Assembly: GCF_902713425.1 (NCBI RefSeq)
Contig: NC_081198.1
Coordinates: 20,319,188 to 20,383,187, forward strand
Source of the DNA: Acipenser ruthenus
Lineage: Eukaryota > Chordata > Actinopteri > Acipenseriformes > Acipenseridae
Direction of reading: 5' to 3'
DNA: 64,000 nt
This document shows, piece after piece, positions 34,184-45,802 of the stretch. Position 1 is the first letter of the stretch. Every line of letters starts with the position of its first letter. The position numbers and the translations under genes are program-made. Below the pieces are notes generated by a model. The model did no database searches, was not told where the DNA came from, and was given only the letters and a program-made list of their open reading frames with translations.

Positions 34184-36305
34184 CTCCCCCTCTGTCCTTG
34201 CCTCCACTGCTCTCTCTCACCTCCCTCCTATCGACTCCTTTTCACAACTCTCCGTAGACTCTGCTACCTCCACCCTCTTCTCCTCACTCACCTCCTCCCT
34301 CGACTCCCTCTGTCCCCTCACCTCCCGACCTGCTCGCCCCTCCCCTCCCCATCCCTGGCTCTCCTCTGTGCTCCGCTCGGCAAGAATCACACTGCGATCT
34401 GCTGAAAAGAAATGGAAGAGAACCAAACTCCCTGCTGCCCTAGACCTTTACCGCACTCTTCTCTCCTCCTTCTCCTCTACTCTCTCCTCTGCTAAATGTG
34501 CTTATTTCCAATCTGTAATCCAAGCCTCCACTAACAACCCACATAAACTATTCTCTACCTTCTCCTCCCTCCTAAACCCTCCCCCTCCTCCTCCCTCCTC
34601 TATCTCCCCTGACGACTTTGCCTCCTTCTTCTCTTCTAAAATCTCAGATATCCGCAAACTCTTTAACACCTCTCCCTCCCCCGCACCCCCTCCTGCTCCA
34701 ACCCCTACACCCACTACATCCCCTACTAACTCGCCCTCCCTCTCCACCTTCTTGCCCCTCTCAGACTCTGACCTCTCCTCCCTGCTCCAGGGTCACAAAC
34801 CCACCACGTGTGCCTTGGACCCCCTCCCCACTCACCTCTTTCAAGCTGCTGCTCCTGCTCTACTCCCCTTCATCTCCTCCCTCCTCAACACCTCTCTACT
34901 TTCTGGCATCTTCCCCTCTGCCTTCAAAAAAGCCTCTATCACTCCCCTCCTCAAAAGACCTACCCTCGACCCCACCTCCCTCCAGAGCTACCGTCCTGTC
35001 TCCCTCCTACCCTTCCTCTCCAAAACCCTCGAGCGGACTGTACACCGCCAGCTCTCTGCTTTCCTGTCCAACCACTCTCTGCTTGACCCTCTCCAATCTG
35101 GCTTCCGCTCTGCTCACTCCACTGAAACCGCCCTTCTGTCTGTCACCAACTCACTTAAGTGTGCCCGAGCTGCCTCTCTCTCCTCTGTCCTAATTCTCCT
35201 CGACCTCTCTGCTGCCTTTGACACTGTTGATCACTCTATTCTACTATCATCTCTTGCTGACCTGGGGATCTCTGGCACTGCTCTGGCCTGGTTCTCCTCC
35301 TACCTCTCCAACCGCACTTACCAGGTAACCTGGCGTGGAGCAACCTCCACACCTCACCCTCTCTTGACTGGAGTCCCCCAAGGGTCAGTCTTGGGTCCTC
35401 TCCTGTTCTCTCTCTACACCCGCTCCCTGGGCCCCCTCATCGCATCCTATGGTTTCTCATACCATTTCTATGCTGATGATGCTCAGATTTTCCTCTCCTT
35501 CCCCACCTCTGACTCCACCATCTCCTCCCGTATCTCTACCTGTCTGTCTGCTATTTCCTCCTGGATGCACTCGCATCACCTCAAACTCAACCTCTCTAAA
35601 TCTGACCTCCTTTTCTTTCCCTCCTCCTCCCCCTCCTCTGATCTCTCTATCTCTGTTCCTCTGGAATCTACCACACTCTCTCCCTCTTCCTCAGCTAAGA
35701 ACCTTGGAGTCACCCTGGACCCCTGCCTCTCTTATTCCCAGCACATCTCCACTCTGGCACGCACTTGCAGATTCTTCCTGAGCCACATCCGAAGAATCCG
35801 ACCCTTCCTCACCAACTATGCTACCCAGCTCCTGGTCCAGGCCCTGGTACTCTCCCGCCTAGACTACTGCAACTCCCTCCTGGCTGGCCTCCCTGCGTCC
35901 GCCACCCGTCCGCTCCAGCTCATCCAGAACTCTGCTGCTCGCCTGGTGTTCTCTCTACCTCGCTTCGCCCACACTACTCCACTACTCCGCTCGCTCCACT
36001 GGCTCCCGATCACCGCTCGCATCCAGTTCAAGACTCTTGTACTAGCCTACAGATGCCTTGATCAGACTGCACCCAGCTACCTCCAGACCCTCATCTCTCC
36101 CTACACCCCCACTCGACCTCTCCGCTCCGCCTGCACTAGAAGACTGGCTCTACCTCCGCTACGCTCCCCTGCCTCCCGAGCCCGCTCCTTCTCCACCCTT
36201 GCTCCGCAGTGGTGGAACGACCTTCCTACAGATGTCAGGACTGCCCAGTCCCTGACCACATTCCGGCGCCTCCTTAAGACTCACCTCTTCAAACAGCACC
36301 TGTAG
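34184..36305 (+). pseudogene. L2-type ORF2 remnant: reverse transcriptase, endonuclease missing
   Basis: Continuous frame from the truncated 5' end to a stop at 36303-36305; the first ATG at 34134 lies in Gmr1 sequence and is not the natural start. Ser/Pro-rich linker, then RT motifs [75 protein letters not shown] and [11 protein letters not shown]. The C-terminal region has the [11 protein letters not shown] and HWLPI segments usual for L2/CR1-group ORF2. The endonuclease is lost, so it is not autonomous even though the frame is open. Confidence 0.9.
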
Positions 36306-36689
36306 AACTCCTCTGTTGTATCCTGGGACACTATCACCCTTCATTTAAATATGCTTTATTTTGCTCTTATCTGCCCCCTATTTTACTGCATTTAATCCTG
36401 TACCTCAGAATATTGTAATCTGCCAAGTGTTTAATCTGTAGTATTTTGTACTTAATCATATCCTGATGTAACTATCACTACTTAATCATATCCTGATGTA
36501 ACTTTCACTATTATCTGCTGTATTATTGAATTGTGGTTTGTCACACTTGAGAATTATTGTATTTCTTGTTCTTATTGTATGACTTATATTGTAACACTTG
36601 AATGTATTTGTATTTGCTTGCGATTGTAAGTCGCCCTGGATAAGGGCGTCTGCTAAGAAATAAATAATAATAATAATAATAATAATAAT
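34184..36689 (+). mobile_element. L2-type LINE, 5'-truncated, inserted in Gmr1 gag (copy 1)
   Basis: 2.5-kb plus-strand LINE flanked by AACCTT (34178-34183 and 36690-36695). Its 3' end has the hairpin tail of fish L2 elements (CGCCCTGGATAAGGGCG at 36632-36648, then GTCTGCTAA) and a TAA microsatellite. The 5' end is cut in the linker between endonuclease and reverse transcriptase, typical 5' truncation. An identical insertion is at 41734-44240. Confidence 0.92.
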
Positions 36690-36695
36690 AACCTT

Positions 36696-37396
36696 GGTCT
36701 CCATGGGGGGGAGGCAAGGGGGCCCAATGGGGTCGGTGCTCTGGGAGGTCTGGGTCCCTGGAACGAGGGGGGTGGTGGTGATGATGTTGGAGGAGAGGGA
36801 GAGAGAGCGCGGCTGCTTCGAAGGGCAGGGGCGGACAGGATCCCAATCCGGGCAGAGGTCAGGGAGTCCTCAAAATCTTCGGCCAATTTGACCGCCTCCT
36901 CCAGGGTGTCGGGGTTGTGGTGCCGTATCCACGCCTGGGTCTCGGCGCCGACCACATGGCAGAACTGTTCTACCACAATGGCTTCCCCCATCTGCTGGGC
37001 GGTCTTCTTCCCGGGGGTCAGCCAATGCACCATGTGGTCGCACAACCTCTCCGCAACCACCCTGGGGCATGTCTCCGGGGCTCTCCAGTACTCCCTAAAC
37101 CGCGCCCGGTGGGTCTCGGTAGTAATATTGAGCCGACGGAGGATAGCCTGCTTGACTAGGTCATACTCGGTGGCGTGCTGGTCGCTCATAGCCTGGTAAG
37201 CTGCCTGAGCCTCCCCAATCAGGCAGGGTCCCAGCTGGCTGGCCCAGAACTCCCGCGGCCAAGCCGCCGCGGTAGCCAGCCGCTCGAATGCCACCAAGTA
37301 CGCCTCCGGGTCATCCTCCGCCGACATCTTCATCGCCCGTGCCTTCGGGCAGCTCCGCCAGCGCGTTGCGGTCCATGATCCCACTCTGACACCACG
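36696..37396 (-). pseudogene. Gmr1-type gag with SCAN-like domain, copy 1 (fossil)
   Basis: Gag N-terminal region between the middle LTR and the L2 insertion. Segments EDDPEAYLVAFERLATAAAW, REYWRAPETCPRVVAERLCD and DTLEEAVKLAEDFEDSL resemble the SCAN domain of vertebrate zinc-finger proteins. The SCAN domain is thought to derive from Gag of Gmr1-like elements. A Pro/Ser-rich tail follows and is interrupted by the L2 LINE. Broken. Confidence 0.8.
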
Positions 37397-38120
37397 TGTG
37401 GCAAAGTGGATGGTAAGGGGAACAGATGTAGCGGTGATGCGATGCAGGAGTGACAGACAGACAACGATAATTCGGTGAACAAGTGTTTATTGTGCTGTTT
37501 CCAGGTCTGGCGACCGTCAAATAATAATTCCCCGGCAGTACACAACAATGTGTAAAGCACGGGGAGCGTGAATAATCCCACACAGTCCTGAACAGAAAAA
37601 CAAATGCACGGTCACCAGTCCTGGGTGAACTCAGTCGTGCAGGTGCTCTGTGCAGTGGTGCTCCGGATAGTGCTTTTGTGGCGACAGCTCCGGAGGTGTG
37701 CTTTAACTGTCTAGTAGTGCGACAAAAGACAGACAATTATAGACAGACAGAAATAACACACAACACGTAACACTTATTCCCTTTTTTATATTTCTGAGAG
37801 CTCCCCTCTCAGTCCTTCTCTCCTCCTGTTTAACCCAAACGAAGGAAAAGAACAGCGTTACCCTGGCCCCTATATGTAATCCCGCATGATATCTAGGTAA
37901 ACGGTTGCAGCTGCCTTATTACTTGCAGCTGCCCCTTGTTTACCTGTCAGATCAATACGGTCTTACAACAGAGTCTCGCTTCCTTCCAGGCTGACCCACT
38001 TTCCGGTCCCGGAAACGAACTGTCAGGCCAGCCCTTCCAGATACTTCTCCTCCCGTTCTTTAGCGCCCTCACAGGTCGGGAGGAAGATTTATCACCAGAA
38101 CTCATTGTATTTCTGTCACA
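37397..38120 (-). repeat. Gmr1-type LTR 2 (middle, 724 bp)
   Basis: LTR shared by the two tandem internal regions, bounded by internal sequence on both sides and without target duplications of its own. This is the pattern left by unequal recombination between LTRs. Confidence 0.93.
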
Positions 38121-40835
38121 TATCCCACCGCTCAGAGTGGAGCCGAAGGAACACTCGGCTAAATCTACCTTTCCCATTGCTCCCCCCTCCCGGGAAAAAT
38201 AATCCGCATTTTGGTGGTCTTTCCCCGCACGGTGTACCATATGGTACATGAAGGGCTGCAATGCCAGATACCACCGAGTTATCCGGGCATTGCTGTCCTT
38301 CATTGTGCTTAACCACTGGAGTGGGGCGTGGTCTGTGACCAGATCAAATGAGTGTCCCAGCAGGTAGTATCGTAAAGAGTGAGTAGCCCATTTAATGGCC
38401 AAACACTCTTTTTCGACTACGGAGTAGTTACGCTCCCGAGGTAACATTTTTTTGCTCAGGTACAATATCGGGTGTTCTACTCCAGCTACTTTTTGGGACA
38501 AGACTGCACCCAACCCTACATCCGAGGCGTCGGTGTGGAGGATGAATCTCTTGGTGAAATCTGGGGTAATAAGAGTGGGGGCCTGGCAAAGTTTACGCTT
38601 AATCGTATCAAACGCCCCCTGACACTCAGCTGACCATTTAATTAAATTTGGCGCACTCTTTTTGGTGAGGTCGACTAACGGGTTAACCACTGTGGCGTAC
38701 TCGGGGATGAAGCGGCGGTAATAACCGGCTAAGCCCAGTAGTGACCTCACCTGAGTCTTGGTTTTGGGGATCGCTGCATCAACCAAAGCCTGGATTTTGG
38801 TGACCACAGGTCTCACCCTTCCATTTCCCATTAAAAATCCCAAATATTGAGTCTCTGTCTTGGCAAACGCACATTTCCTCAAGTTAGCTGTCAGCCGGGC
38901 TGCCCTTAGAGACTGAAGAACGGCTGCAACCCTAGCCAAATGCTCTCGCCAGGTGGAGCTGTAAATCACCACGTCATCAATATACGCTGCTGCATATTCA
39001 TGATGTGGGCGTAAAACCTGGTCCATCAGTCTCTGAAAGGCAGCGGGCGCACCATGTAGCCCAAATGGCATGGTTTTAAAGTGGAACAGCCCCTCTGGTG
39101 TTGAAAATGCGGTTTTCTCTCTGGAGCTGCGGGTTAGAGGGATTTGCCAGTATCCCTTCGTCAGGTCCAGAGTGGAAATAAACCTCGCTTTTCCCAGTCT
39201 GTCTAAAAGTTCGTCGACCCGAGGCATGGGATACGCATCGAACTTGGCAATAGCATTCACCTTTCTGAAATCTACGCAGAAGCGGTTGGTGCCGTCCTTC
39301 TTAGCCACTATTACAATAGGACTGCACCACTCGCTCCTGGAAGGTTCAATCACTCCAAGCTCGAGCATATCCCGTACCTCTTTGCGAACGCCGCTTCGTC
39401 GACTTTCCGGGATCCGGTACGGTCTTTCTCGCACTGTGACACCTGGAGGAGAGATAATGTCATATTCAACTAAGTTCGTCCTGCCGGGCACATCAGAAAA
39501 AACATCACTGAACTCCTCAATAAGCTTACGCAGCTCTCTTTGCTGATCCGGAACTAATTGCTCCCCCATTGAAATCGCTCTTGTGCTCGGGGTCTCTGGA
39601 CAGGGACCTAAATCATCCTCCATATTGCCTGGGGCTATAAATAAGACCTCTCTTGCCTGCCAGGGCTTCAACAAATTAATGTGGTAAATTTCACGTTCAT
39701 TCCGGCGATCGGGCTGTCTAATTTCATAATTTACTTTCCCTATAGCCCGAATCACCTCATACGGCCCCTGCCATTTAGCACACAGTTTTGACTCTGATGA
39801 GGGAAGTAGCAGCATTACCTTGTCCCCTGGTCGAAAGGTTCGAATCCGTGCATTTTTGTTATAATGCTGCTCTTGTCGGTGCTGAGCCGATCTGAGGTTG
39901 TCTTGGGCCAAACGACCGACCAAATCCAGGCGATCTCTGAGTAGGAGCACATACTTCACTACATTTTTGGACGAGCCTTTGTGCTCCTCCCACCCCTCTC
40001 TCAGCAGGTCGAGAATGCCGCGAGGCTGCCGGCCGTACAGGAGCTCAAAGGGGGAGAACCCTGTTGAACTCTGCGGCACTTCTCTCACTGCAAAAAGGAG
40101 GTAGGGGAGAAGTGATGCCCAATGTTTCTGCTCTTGTGTTACAAATCGCCTCAGCATCGACTTTAAGGTCTGATTAAAACGTTCCACCAGACCGTCCGAT
40201 TGTGGATGATAAATGGACGTCCTGATGGGACGTATTTTTAATATTTTGTACACCTGCTGTAACGTATTGGACAAAAAATTAGTTCCGTGATCGGTCAAAA
40301 TCTCCTTGGGGATCCCTACTCTGGCCATAATCTGGGCTAACTCGGTGGCTATTGCAGCGGCACTAGTGGACCTCAATGGAACTGCCTCCGGGTATCGCGT
40401 TGCATAATCCACCACTACTAAAATGTGCGTATACCCGGAGTCAGAAGGTAGCAAAGGGCCGACTATGTCCATTGCAATGCGCTCGAAAGGAGTGGAAATA
40501 ATCAGCAGTGAGACCAAAGGGGCGGGGCGCACTCGACCCGGCGCTACTCGCTGGCAGTCTGGGCAGGTGGCTACATATTTCGACACATCAGTATGAAGAC
40601 CTACCCAATAGAATCGAGCCAATATCCGCTCCCTCGTCTTCTCGGCTCCGAGGTGCCCCGCAAAAGGGATATCATGCGCCAGCCTCATGACCTCCAGCCG
40701 ACAAGACGGGGGAACCAATAATTGTGTTACAGGCTGTCCTGTGCCCGCGGCTAGGTTTACCCTATACAGTAATTGCCCCTTGATACTGAAATGTGGATAT
40801 ACTAGCGCCCCAGCGCCGTCAATCCTTACCTTCAA
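37947..40835 (-). CDS. Gmr1-type pol, copy 2 (fossil element gene)
   Basis: Same domain order as copy 1 (integrase, reverse transcriptase, RNase H) and almost identical in sequence, including TDHGTNF, YIDDVVIYS and LHTDASDVGLGAVLSQ. All recognisable core motifs are present in this frame. Confidence 0.92.
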   Translation of the reverse strand: MKVRIDGAGALVYPHFSIKGQLLYRVNLAAGTGQPVTQLLVPPSCRLEVMRLAHDIPFAGHLGAEKTRERILARFYWVGLHTDVSKYVATCPDCQRVAPGRVRPAPLVSLLIISTPFERIAMDIVGPLLPSDSGYTHILVVVDYATRYPEAVPLRSTSAAAIATELAQIMARVGIPKEILTDHGTNFLSNTLQQVYKILKIRPIRTSIYHPQSDGLVERFNQTLKSMLRRFVTQEQKHWASLLPYLLFAVREVPQSSTGFSPFELLYGRQPRGILDLLREGWEEHKGSSKNVVKYVLLLRDRLDLVGRLAQDNLRSAQHRQEQHYNKNARIRTFRPGDKVMLLLPSSESKLCAKWQGPYEVIRAIGKVNYEIRQPDRRNEREIYHINLLKPWQAREVLFIAPGNMEDDLGPCPETPSTRAISMGEQLVPDQQRELRKLIEEFSDVFSDVPGRTNLVEYDIISPPGVTVRERPYRIPESRRSGVRKEVRDMLELGVIEPSRSEWCSPIVIVAKKDGTNRFCVDFRKVNAIAKFDAYPMPRVDELLDRLGKARFISTLDLTKGYWQIPLTRSSREKTAFSTPEGLFHFKTMPFGLHGAPAAFQRLMDQVLRPHHEYAAAYIDDVVIYSSTWREHLARVAAVLQSLRAARLTANLRKCAFAKTETQYLGFLMGNGRVRPVVTKIQALVDAAIPKTKTQVRSLLGLAGYYRRFIPEYATVVNPLVDLTKKSAPNLIKWSAECQGAFDTIKRKLCQAPTLITPDFTKRFILHTDASDVGLGAVLSQKVAGVEHPILYLSKKMLPRERNYSVVEKECLAIKWATHSLRYYLLGHSFDLVTDHAPLQWLSTMKDSNARITRWYLALQPFMYHMVHRAGKDHQNADYFSREGGAMGKVDLAECSFGSTLSGGICDRNTMSSGDKSSSRPVRALKNGRRSIWKGWPDSSFPGPESGSAWKEARLCCKTVLI

Positions 40836-41727
40836 TGGACCGGACCTGTCCCCAAGCGTGCACCAGTGACGGGTCGTTTTGTTGGCCCCACACTAGGTCC
40901 GCGCTTGAGTACCACGGGTCCGGTACATTGAGAGGGGCTGGAATAACATCTGCTCTAGTCGGTCCAGTAACCTCGCTCTCTCGGTCACACTGCGTTCCCA
41001 CTCCCTTCGACTGGCGTTTGTTACCATTGCAGCACTCTCCCACCAGACCCCAGCCTTGTCTCAACAACGCTCCCTCCCATTTTGCAGTCCGTCTCTCCTT
41101 ATTCGTTTTTCTAGGACGGAAAAGAGGGGAAAACATTTCAGTGTGAAAAGGAAACACATCACCAATCCGTTCCTTTTTTTTTTTCTCTGCCACGTTTACG
41201 TGTGTGGCTGAGACTGCCATTTCTTTAATCAATTCTTTGAATTTTGGCCAGTCTCGGCCCAGAATAACTGGGTGTGGCAACCTTTCCGCCACCCCGACTA
41301 CAAGGTGACGTTTTATCGGTCCTACCGATAAATATACTTTTAATGTGGGGTATGCCGCCGTGTCTCCATGGATACAGGAGATGGCCACCTGACCTCGTGG
41401 CCGCCACGACACACCGCCCAGGAGAGCTGTCCTAATCAAGGTTTGCTCACACCCTGTGTCCACTAACGCGTGGGTTTTCACATTCCCTAACACCACATTA
41501 ATCAGACAAGGCCCCTCCCGACCATTTTCCCCCCGCTTACCAGTCTCAGGTGCCCAATTGCACGCGGCCACGTCACACTCCATGGCAGCGGGCATGACCT
41601 GGCCAGATGTCCCGGCTGGTGGCACCTAAAACAGATAGGAGGGACAGAGGGGGCATGGGTTAGAAATCTGTCCCGCTGCTGGTATGGCAACGGGGCAGGG
41701 GCAGCACCTCTACCCCAGCTGGGGGCC
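40836..41727 (-). pseudogene. Gmr1-type gag C-terminus and protease, copy 2 (fossil)
   Basis: Counterpart of 33607-34177 with the same knuckle sequence and protease motif LVDTGCEQTLI, and the segment leading to pol. It carries a few breaks. Confidence 0.8.
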
Positions 41728-41733
41728 AACCTT

Positions 41734-44240
41734 CTCCCCCTCTGTCCTTGCCTCCACTGCTCTCTCTCACCTCCCTCCTATCGACTCCTTTTCACAACTC
41801 TCCGTAGACTCTGCTACCTCCACCCTCTTCTCCTCACTCACCTCCTCCCTCGACTCCCTCTGTCCCCTCACCTCCCGACCTGCTCGCCCCTCCCCTCCCC
41901 ATCCCTGGCTCTCCTCTGTGCTCCGCTCGGCAAGAATCACACTGCGATCTGCTGAAAAGAAATGGAAGAGAACCAAACTCCCTGCTGCCCTAGACCTTTA
42001 CCGCACTCTTCTCTCCTCCTTCTCCTCTACTCTCTCCTCTGCTAAATGTGCTTATTTCCAATCTGTAATCCAAGCCTCCACTAACAACCCACATAAACTA
42101 TTCTCTACCTTCTCCTCCCTCCTAAACCCTCCCCCCTCCTCCTCCCTCCTCTATCTCCCCTGACGACTTTGCCTCCTTCTTCTCTTCTAAAATCTCAGAT
42201 ATCCGCAAACTCTTTAACACCTCTCCCTCCCCCGCACCCCCTCCTGCTCCAACCCCTACACCCACTACATCCCCTACTAACTCGCCCTCCCTCTCCACCT
42301 TCTTGCCCCTCTCAGACTCTGACCTCTCCTCCCTGCTCCAGGGTCACAAACCCACCACGTGTGCCTTGGACCCCCTCCCCACTCACCTCTTTCAAGCTGC
42401 TGCTCCTGCTCTACTCCCCTTCATCTCCTCCCTCCTCAACACCTCTCTACTTTCTGGCATCTTCCCCTCTGCCTTCAAAAAAGCCTCTATCACTCCCCTC
42501 CTCAAAAAACCTACCCTCGACCCCACCTCCCTCCAGAGCTACCGTCCTGTCTCCCTCCTACCCTTCCTCTCCAAAACCCTCGAGCGGACTGTACACCGCC
42601 AGCTCTCTGCTTTCCTGTCCAACCACTCTCTGCTTGACCCTCTCCAATCTGGCTTCCGCTCTGCTCACTCCACTGAAACTGCCCTTCTGTCTGTCACCAA
42701 CTCACTTAAGTGTGCCCGAGCTGCCTCTCTCTCCTCTGTCCTAATTCTCCTCGACCTCTCTGCTGCCTTTGACACTGTTGATCACTCTATTCTACTATCA
42801 TCTCTTGCTGACCTGGGGATCTCTGGCACTGCTCTGGCCTGGTTCTCCTCCTACCTCTCCAACCGCACTTACCAGGTAACCTGGCGTGGAGCAACCTCCA
42901 CACCTCACCCTCTCTTGACTGGAGTCCCCCAAGGGTCAGTCTTGGGTCCTCTCCTGTTCTCTCTCTACACCCGCTCCCTGGGCCCCCTCATCGCATCCTA
43001 TGGTTTCTCATACCATTTCTATGCTGATGATGCTCAGATTTTCCTCTCCTTCCCCACCTCTGACTCCACCATCTCCTCCCGTATCTCTACCTGTCTGTCT
43101 GCTATTTCCTCCTGGATGCACTCGCATCACCTCAAACTCAACCTCTCTAAATCTGACCTCCTTTTCTTTCCCTCCTCCTCCCCCTCCTCTGATCTCTCTA
43201 TCTCTGTTCCTCTGGAATCTACCACACTCTCTCCCTCTTCCTCAGCTAAGAACCTTGGAGTCACCCTGGACCCCTGCCTCTCTTATTCCCAGCACATCTC
43301 CACTCTGGCACGCACTTGCAGATTCTTCCTGAGCCACATCCGAAGAATCCGACCCTTCCTCACCAACTATGCTACCCAGCTCCTGGTCCAGGCCCTGGTA
43401 CTCTCCCGCCTAGACTACTGCAACTCCCTCCTGGCTGGCCTCCCTGCGTCCGCCACCCGTCCGCTCCAGCTCATCCAGAACTCTGCTGCTCGCCTGGTGT
43501 TCTCTCTACCTCGCTTCGCCCACACTACTCCACTACTCCGCTCGCTCCACTGGCTCCCGATCACCGCTCGCATCCAGTTCAAGACTCTTGTACTAGCCTA
43601 CAGATGCCTTGATCAGACTGCACCCAGCTACCTCCAGACCCTCATCTCTCCCTACACCCCCACTCGACCTCTCCGCTCCGCCTGCACTAGAAGACTGGCT
43701 CTACCTCCGCTACGCTCCCCTGCCTCCCGAGCCCGCTCCTTCTCCACCCTTGCTCCGCAGTGGTGGAACGACCTTCCTACAGATGTCAGGACTGCCCAGT
43801 CCCTGACCACATTCCGGCGCCTCCTTAAGACTCACCTCTTCAAACAGCACCTGTAGAACTCCTCTGTTGTATCCTGGGACACTATCACCCTTCATTTAAA
43901 TATGCTTTATTTTGCTCTTATCTGCCCCCTATTTTACTGCATTTAATCCTGTACCTCAGAATATTGTAATCTGCCAAGTGTTTAATCTGTAGTATTTTGT
44001 ACTTAATCATATCCTGATGTAACTATCACTACTTAATCATATCCTGATGTAACTTTCACTATTATCTGCTGTATTATTGAATTGTGGTTTGTCACACTTG
44101 AGAATTATTGTATTTCTTGTTCTTATTGTATGACTTATATTGTAACACTTGAATGTATTTGTATTTGCTTGCGATTGTAAGTCGCCCTGGATAAGGGCGT
44201 CTGCTAAGAAATAAATAATAATAATAATAATAATAATAAT
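41734..44240 (+). mobile_element. L2-type LINE, 5'-truncated, inserted in Gmr1 gag (copy 2)
   Basis: Same insertion as 34184-36689: identical AACCTT flanks (41728-41733, 44241-44246), identical 5' truncation point, hairpin tail and TAA run. Its reading frame has a frameshift near 42130 in a C run, so the RT frame is split (to 42163 and from 42303 to 43856). RT motifs are otherwise the same as in copy 1. It was duplicated together with the surrounding Gmr1 element. Confidence 0.92.
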
Positions 44241-44246
44241 AACCTT

Positions 44247-45058
44247 GGTCTCCATGGGGGGGAGGCAAGGGGGCCCAATGGGGTCGGTGCTCTGGGAGGT
44301 CTGGGTCCCTGGAACGAGGGGGGTGGTGGTGATGATGTTGGAGGAGAGGGAGAGAGAGCGCGGCTGCTTCGAAGGGCAGGGGCGGACAGGATCCCAATCC
44401 GGGCAGAGGTCAGGGAGTCCTCAAAATCTTCGGCCAATTTGACCGCCTCCTCCAGGGTGTCGGGGTTGTGGCGCCGTATCCACGCCTGGGTCTCGGCGCC
44501 GACCACATGGCAGAACTGTTCTACCACAATGGCTTCCCCCATCTGCTGGGCGGTCTTCTTCCCGGGGGTCAGCCAATGCACCATGTGGTCGCACAACCTC
44601 TCCGCAACCACCCTGGGGCATGTCTCCGGGGCTCTCCAGTACTCCCTAAACCGCGCCCGGTGGGTCTCGGTAGTAATATTGAGCCGGCGGAGGATAGCCT
44701 GCTTGACTAGGTCATACTCGGTGGCGTGCTGGTCGCTCATAGCCTGGTAAGCTGCCTGAGCCTCCCCAATCAGGCAGGGTCCCAGCTGGCTGGCCCAGAA
44801 CTCCCGCGGCCAAGCCGCCGCGGTAGCCAGCCGCTCGAATGCCACCAAGTACGCCTCCGGGTCATCCTCCGCCGACATCTTCATCGCCCGTGCCTTCGGG
44901 GGCGACATCACCGGTATTGTCGTCGGGGTCGCTACTGCAGCCACGGCCAGTCCTACCCGTTCAATGAGCGCTGTATAGCGCTCCTCCCTCCTTCTCTCCT
45001 CTGCGTCCCGTCTGCTCTCCAGTGCCTGCAGCAGCTCCGCCAGCGCGTTGCGGTCCAT
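44247..45058 (-). pseudogene. Gmr1-type gag with SCAN-like domain, copy 2 (fossil)
   Basis: Begins at MDRNALAELLQALESRRD (45058), 20 bp inside the LTR/primer-site boundary. It has an Arg/Glu-rich helical stretch, then the SCAN-like region (EDDPEAYLVAFERLATAAAW; VVAERLCDHMVHWL) and the Pro-rich segment that is interrupted by the L2 insertion. Confidence 0.85.
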
Positions 45059-45078
45059 GATCCCACTCTGACACCACG

Positions 45079-45802
45079 TGTGGCAAAGTGGATGGTAAGG
45101 GGAACAGATGTAGCGGTGATGCGATGCAGGAGTGACAGACAGACAACGATAATTCGGTGAACAAGTGTTTATTGTGCTGTTTCCAGGTCTGGCGACCGTC
45201 AAATAATAATTCCCCGGCAGTACACAACAATGTGTAAAGCACGGGGAGCGTGAATAATCCCACACAGTCCTGAACAGAAAAACAAATGCACGGTCACCAG
45301 TCCTGGGTGAACTCAGTCGTGCAGGTGCTCTGTGCAGTGGTGCTCCGGATAGTGCTTTTGTGGCGACAGCTCCGGAGGTGTGCTTTAACTGTCTAGTAGT
45401 GCGACAAAAGACAGACAATTATAGACAGACAGAAATAACACACAACACGTAACACTTATTCCCTTTTTTATATTTCTGAGAGCTCCCCTCTCAGTCCTTC
45501 TCTCCTCCTGTTTAACCCAAACGAAGGAAAAGAACAGCGTTACCCTGGCCCCTATATGTAATCCCGCATGATATCTAGGTAAACGGTTGCAGCTGCCTTA
45601 TTACTTGCAGCTGCCCCTTGTTTACCTGTCAGATCAATACGGTCTTACAACAGAGTCTCGCTTCCTTCCAGGCTGACCCACTTTCCGGTCCCGGAAACGA
45701 ACTGTCAGGCCAGCCCTTCCAGATACTTCTCCTCCCGTTCTTTAGCGCCCTCACAGGTCGGGAGGAAGATTTATCACCAGAACTCATTGTATTTCTGTCA
45801 CA
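45079..45802 (-). repeat. Gmr1-type LTR 3 (724 bp)
   Basis: 5' LTR in element orientation. It is followed on the minus-strand upstream side by the GGGAC duplication and U2 nt 68 and lower. The primer-site region (TGGTGTCAGAGTGGGAT) is at about 45060-45077. Confidence 0.93.

Larger units (their letters stand above)
29843..45802 (-). mobile_element. Tandem Gmr1-group Ty3/gypsy element (LTR-internal-LTR-internal-LTR) in U2 copy 6
   Basis: 15.96-kb composite on the minus strand. Three nearly identical 724-bp LTRs (29843-30566, 37397-38120, 45079-45802) enclose two internal regions. The outer ends are flanked by GGGAC (29838-29842 and 45803-45807), so it entered as one insertion and later became a tandem. 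After the 5' LTR comes a TGGTGTCAGAGTGGGAT primer-site region. The pol order is protease, integrase, reverse transcriptase, RNase H, the Gmr1 arrangement. Each internal region holds the same L2 LINE in gag. Pol looks whole or nearly so; gag is interrupted. Near-identical LTRs mean a young element. Confidence 0.93.

Noticed and set aside
34200-36300. Plus-strand Ser/Pro/Leu-rich frames of 60-190 codons overlapping the L2 reverse transcriptase
   Set aside because: Alternate frames of the pyrimidine-rich L2 coding strand; only the frame with RT motifs is meaningful.
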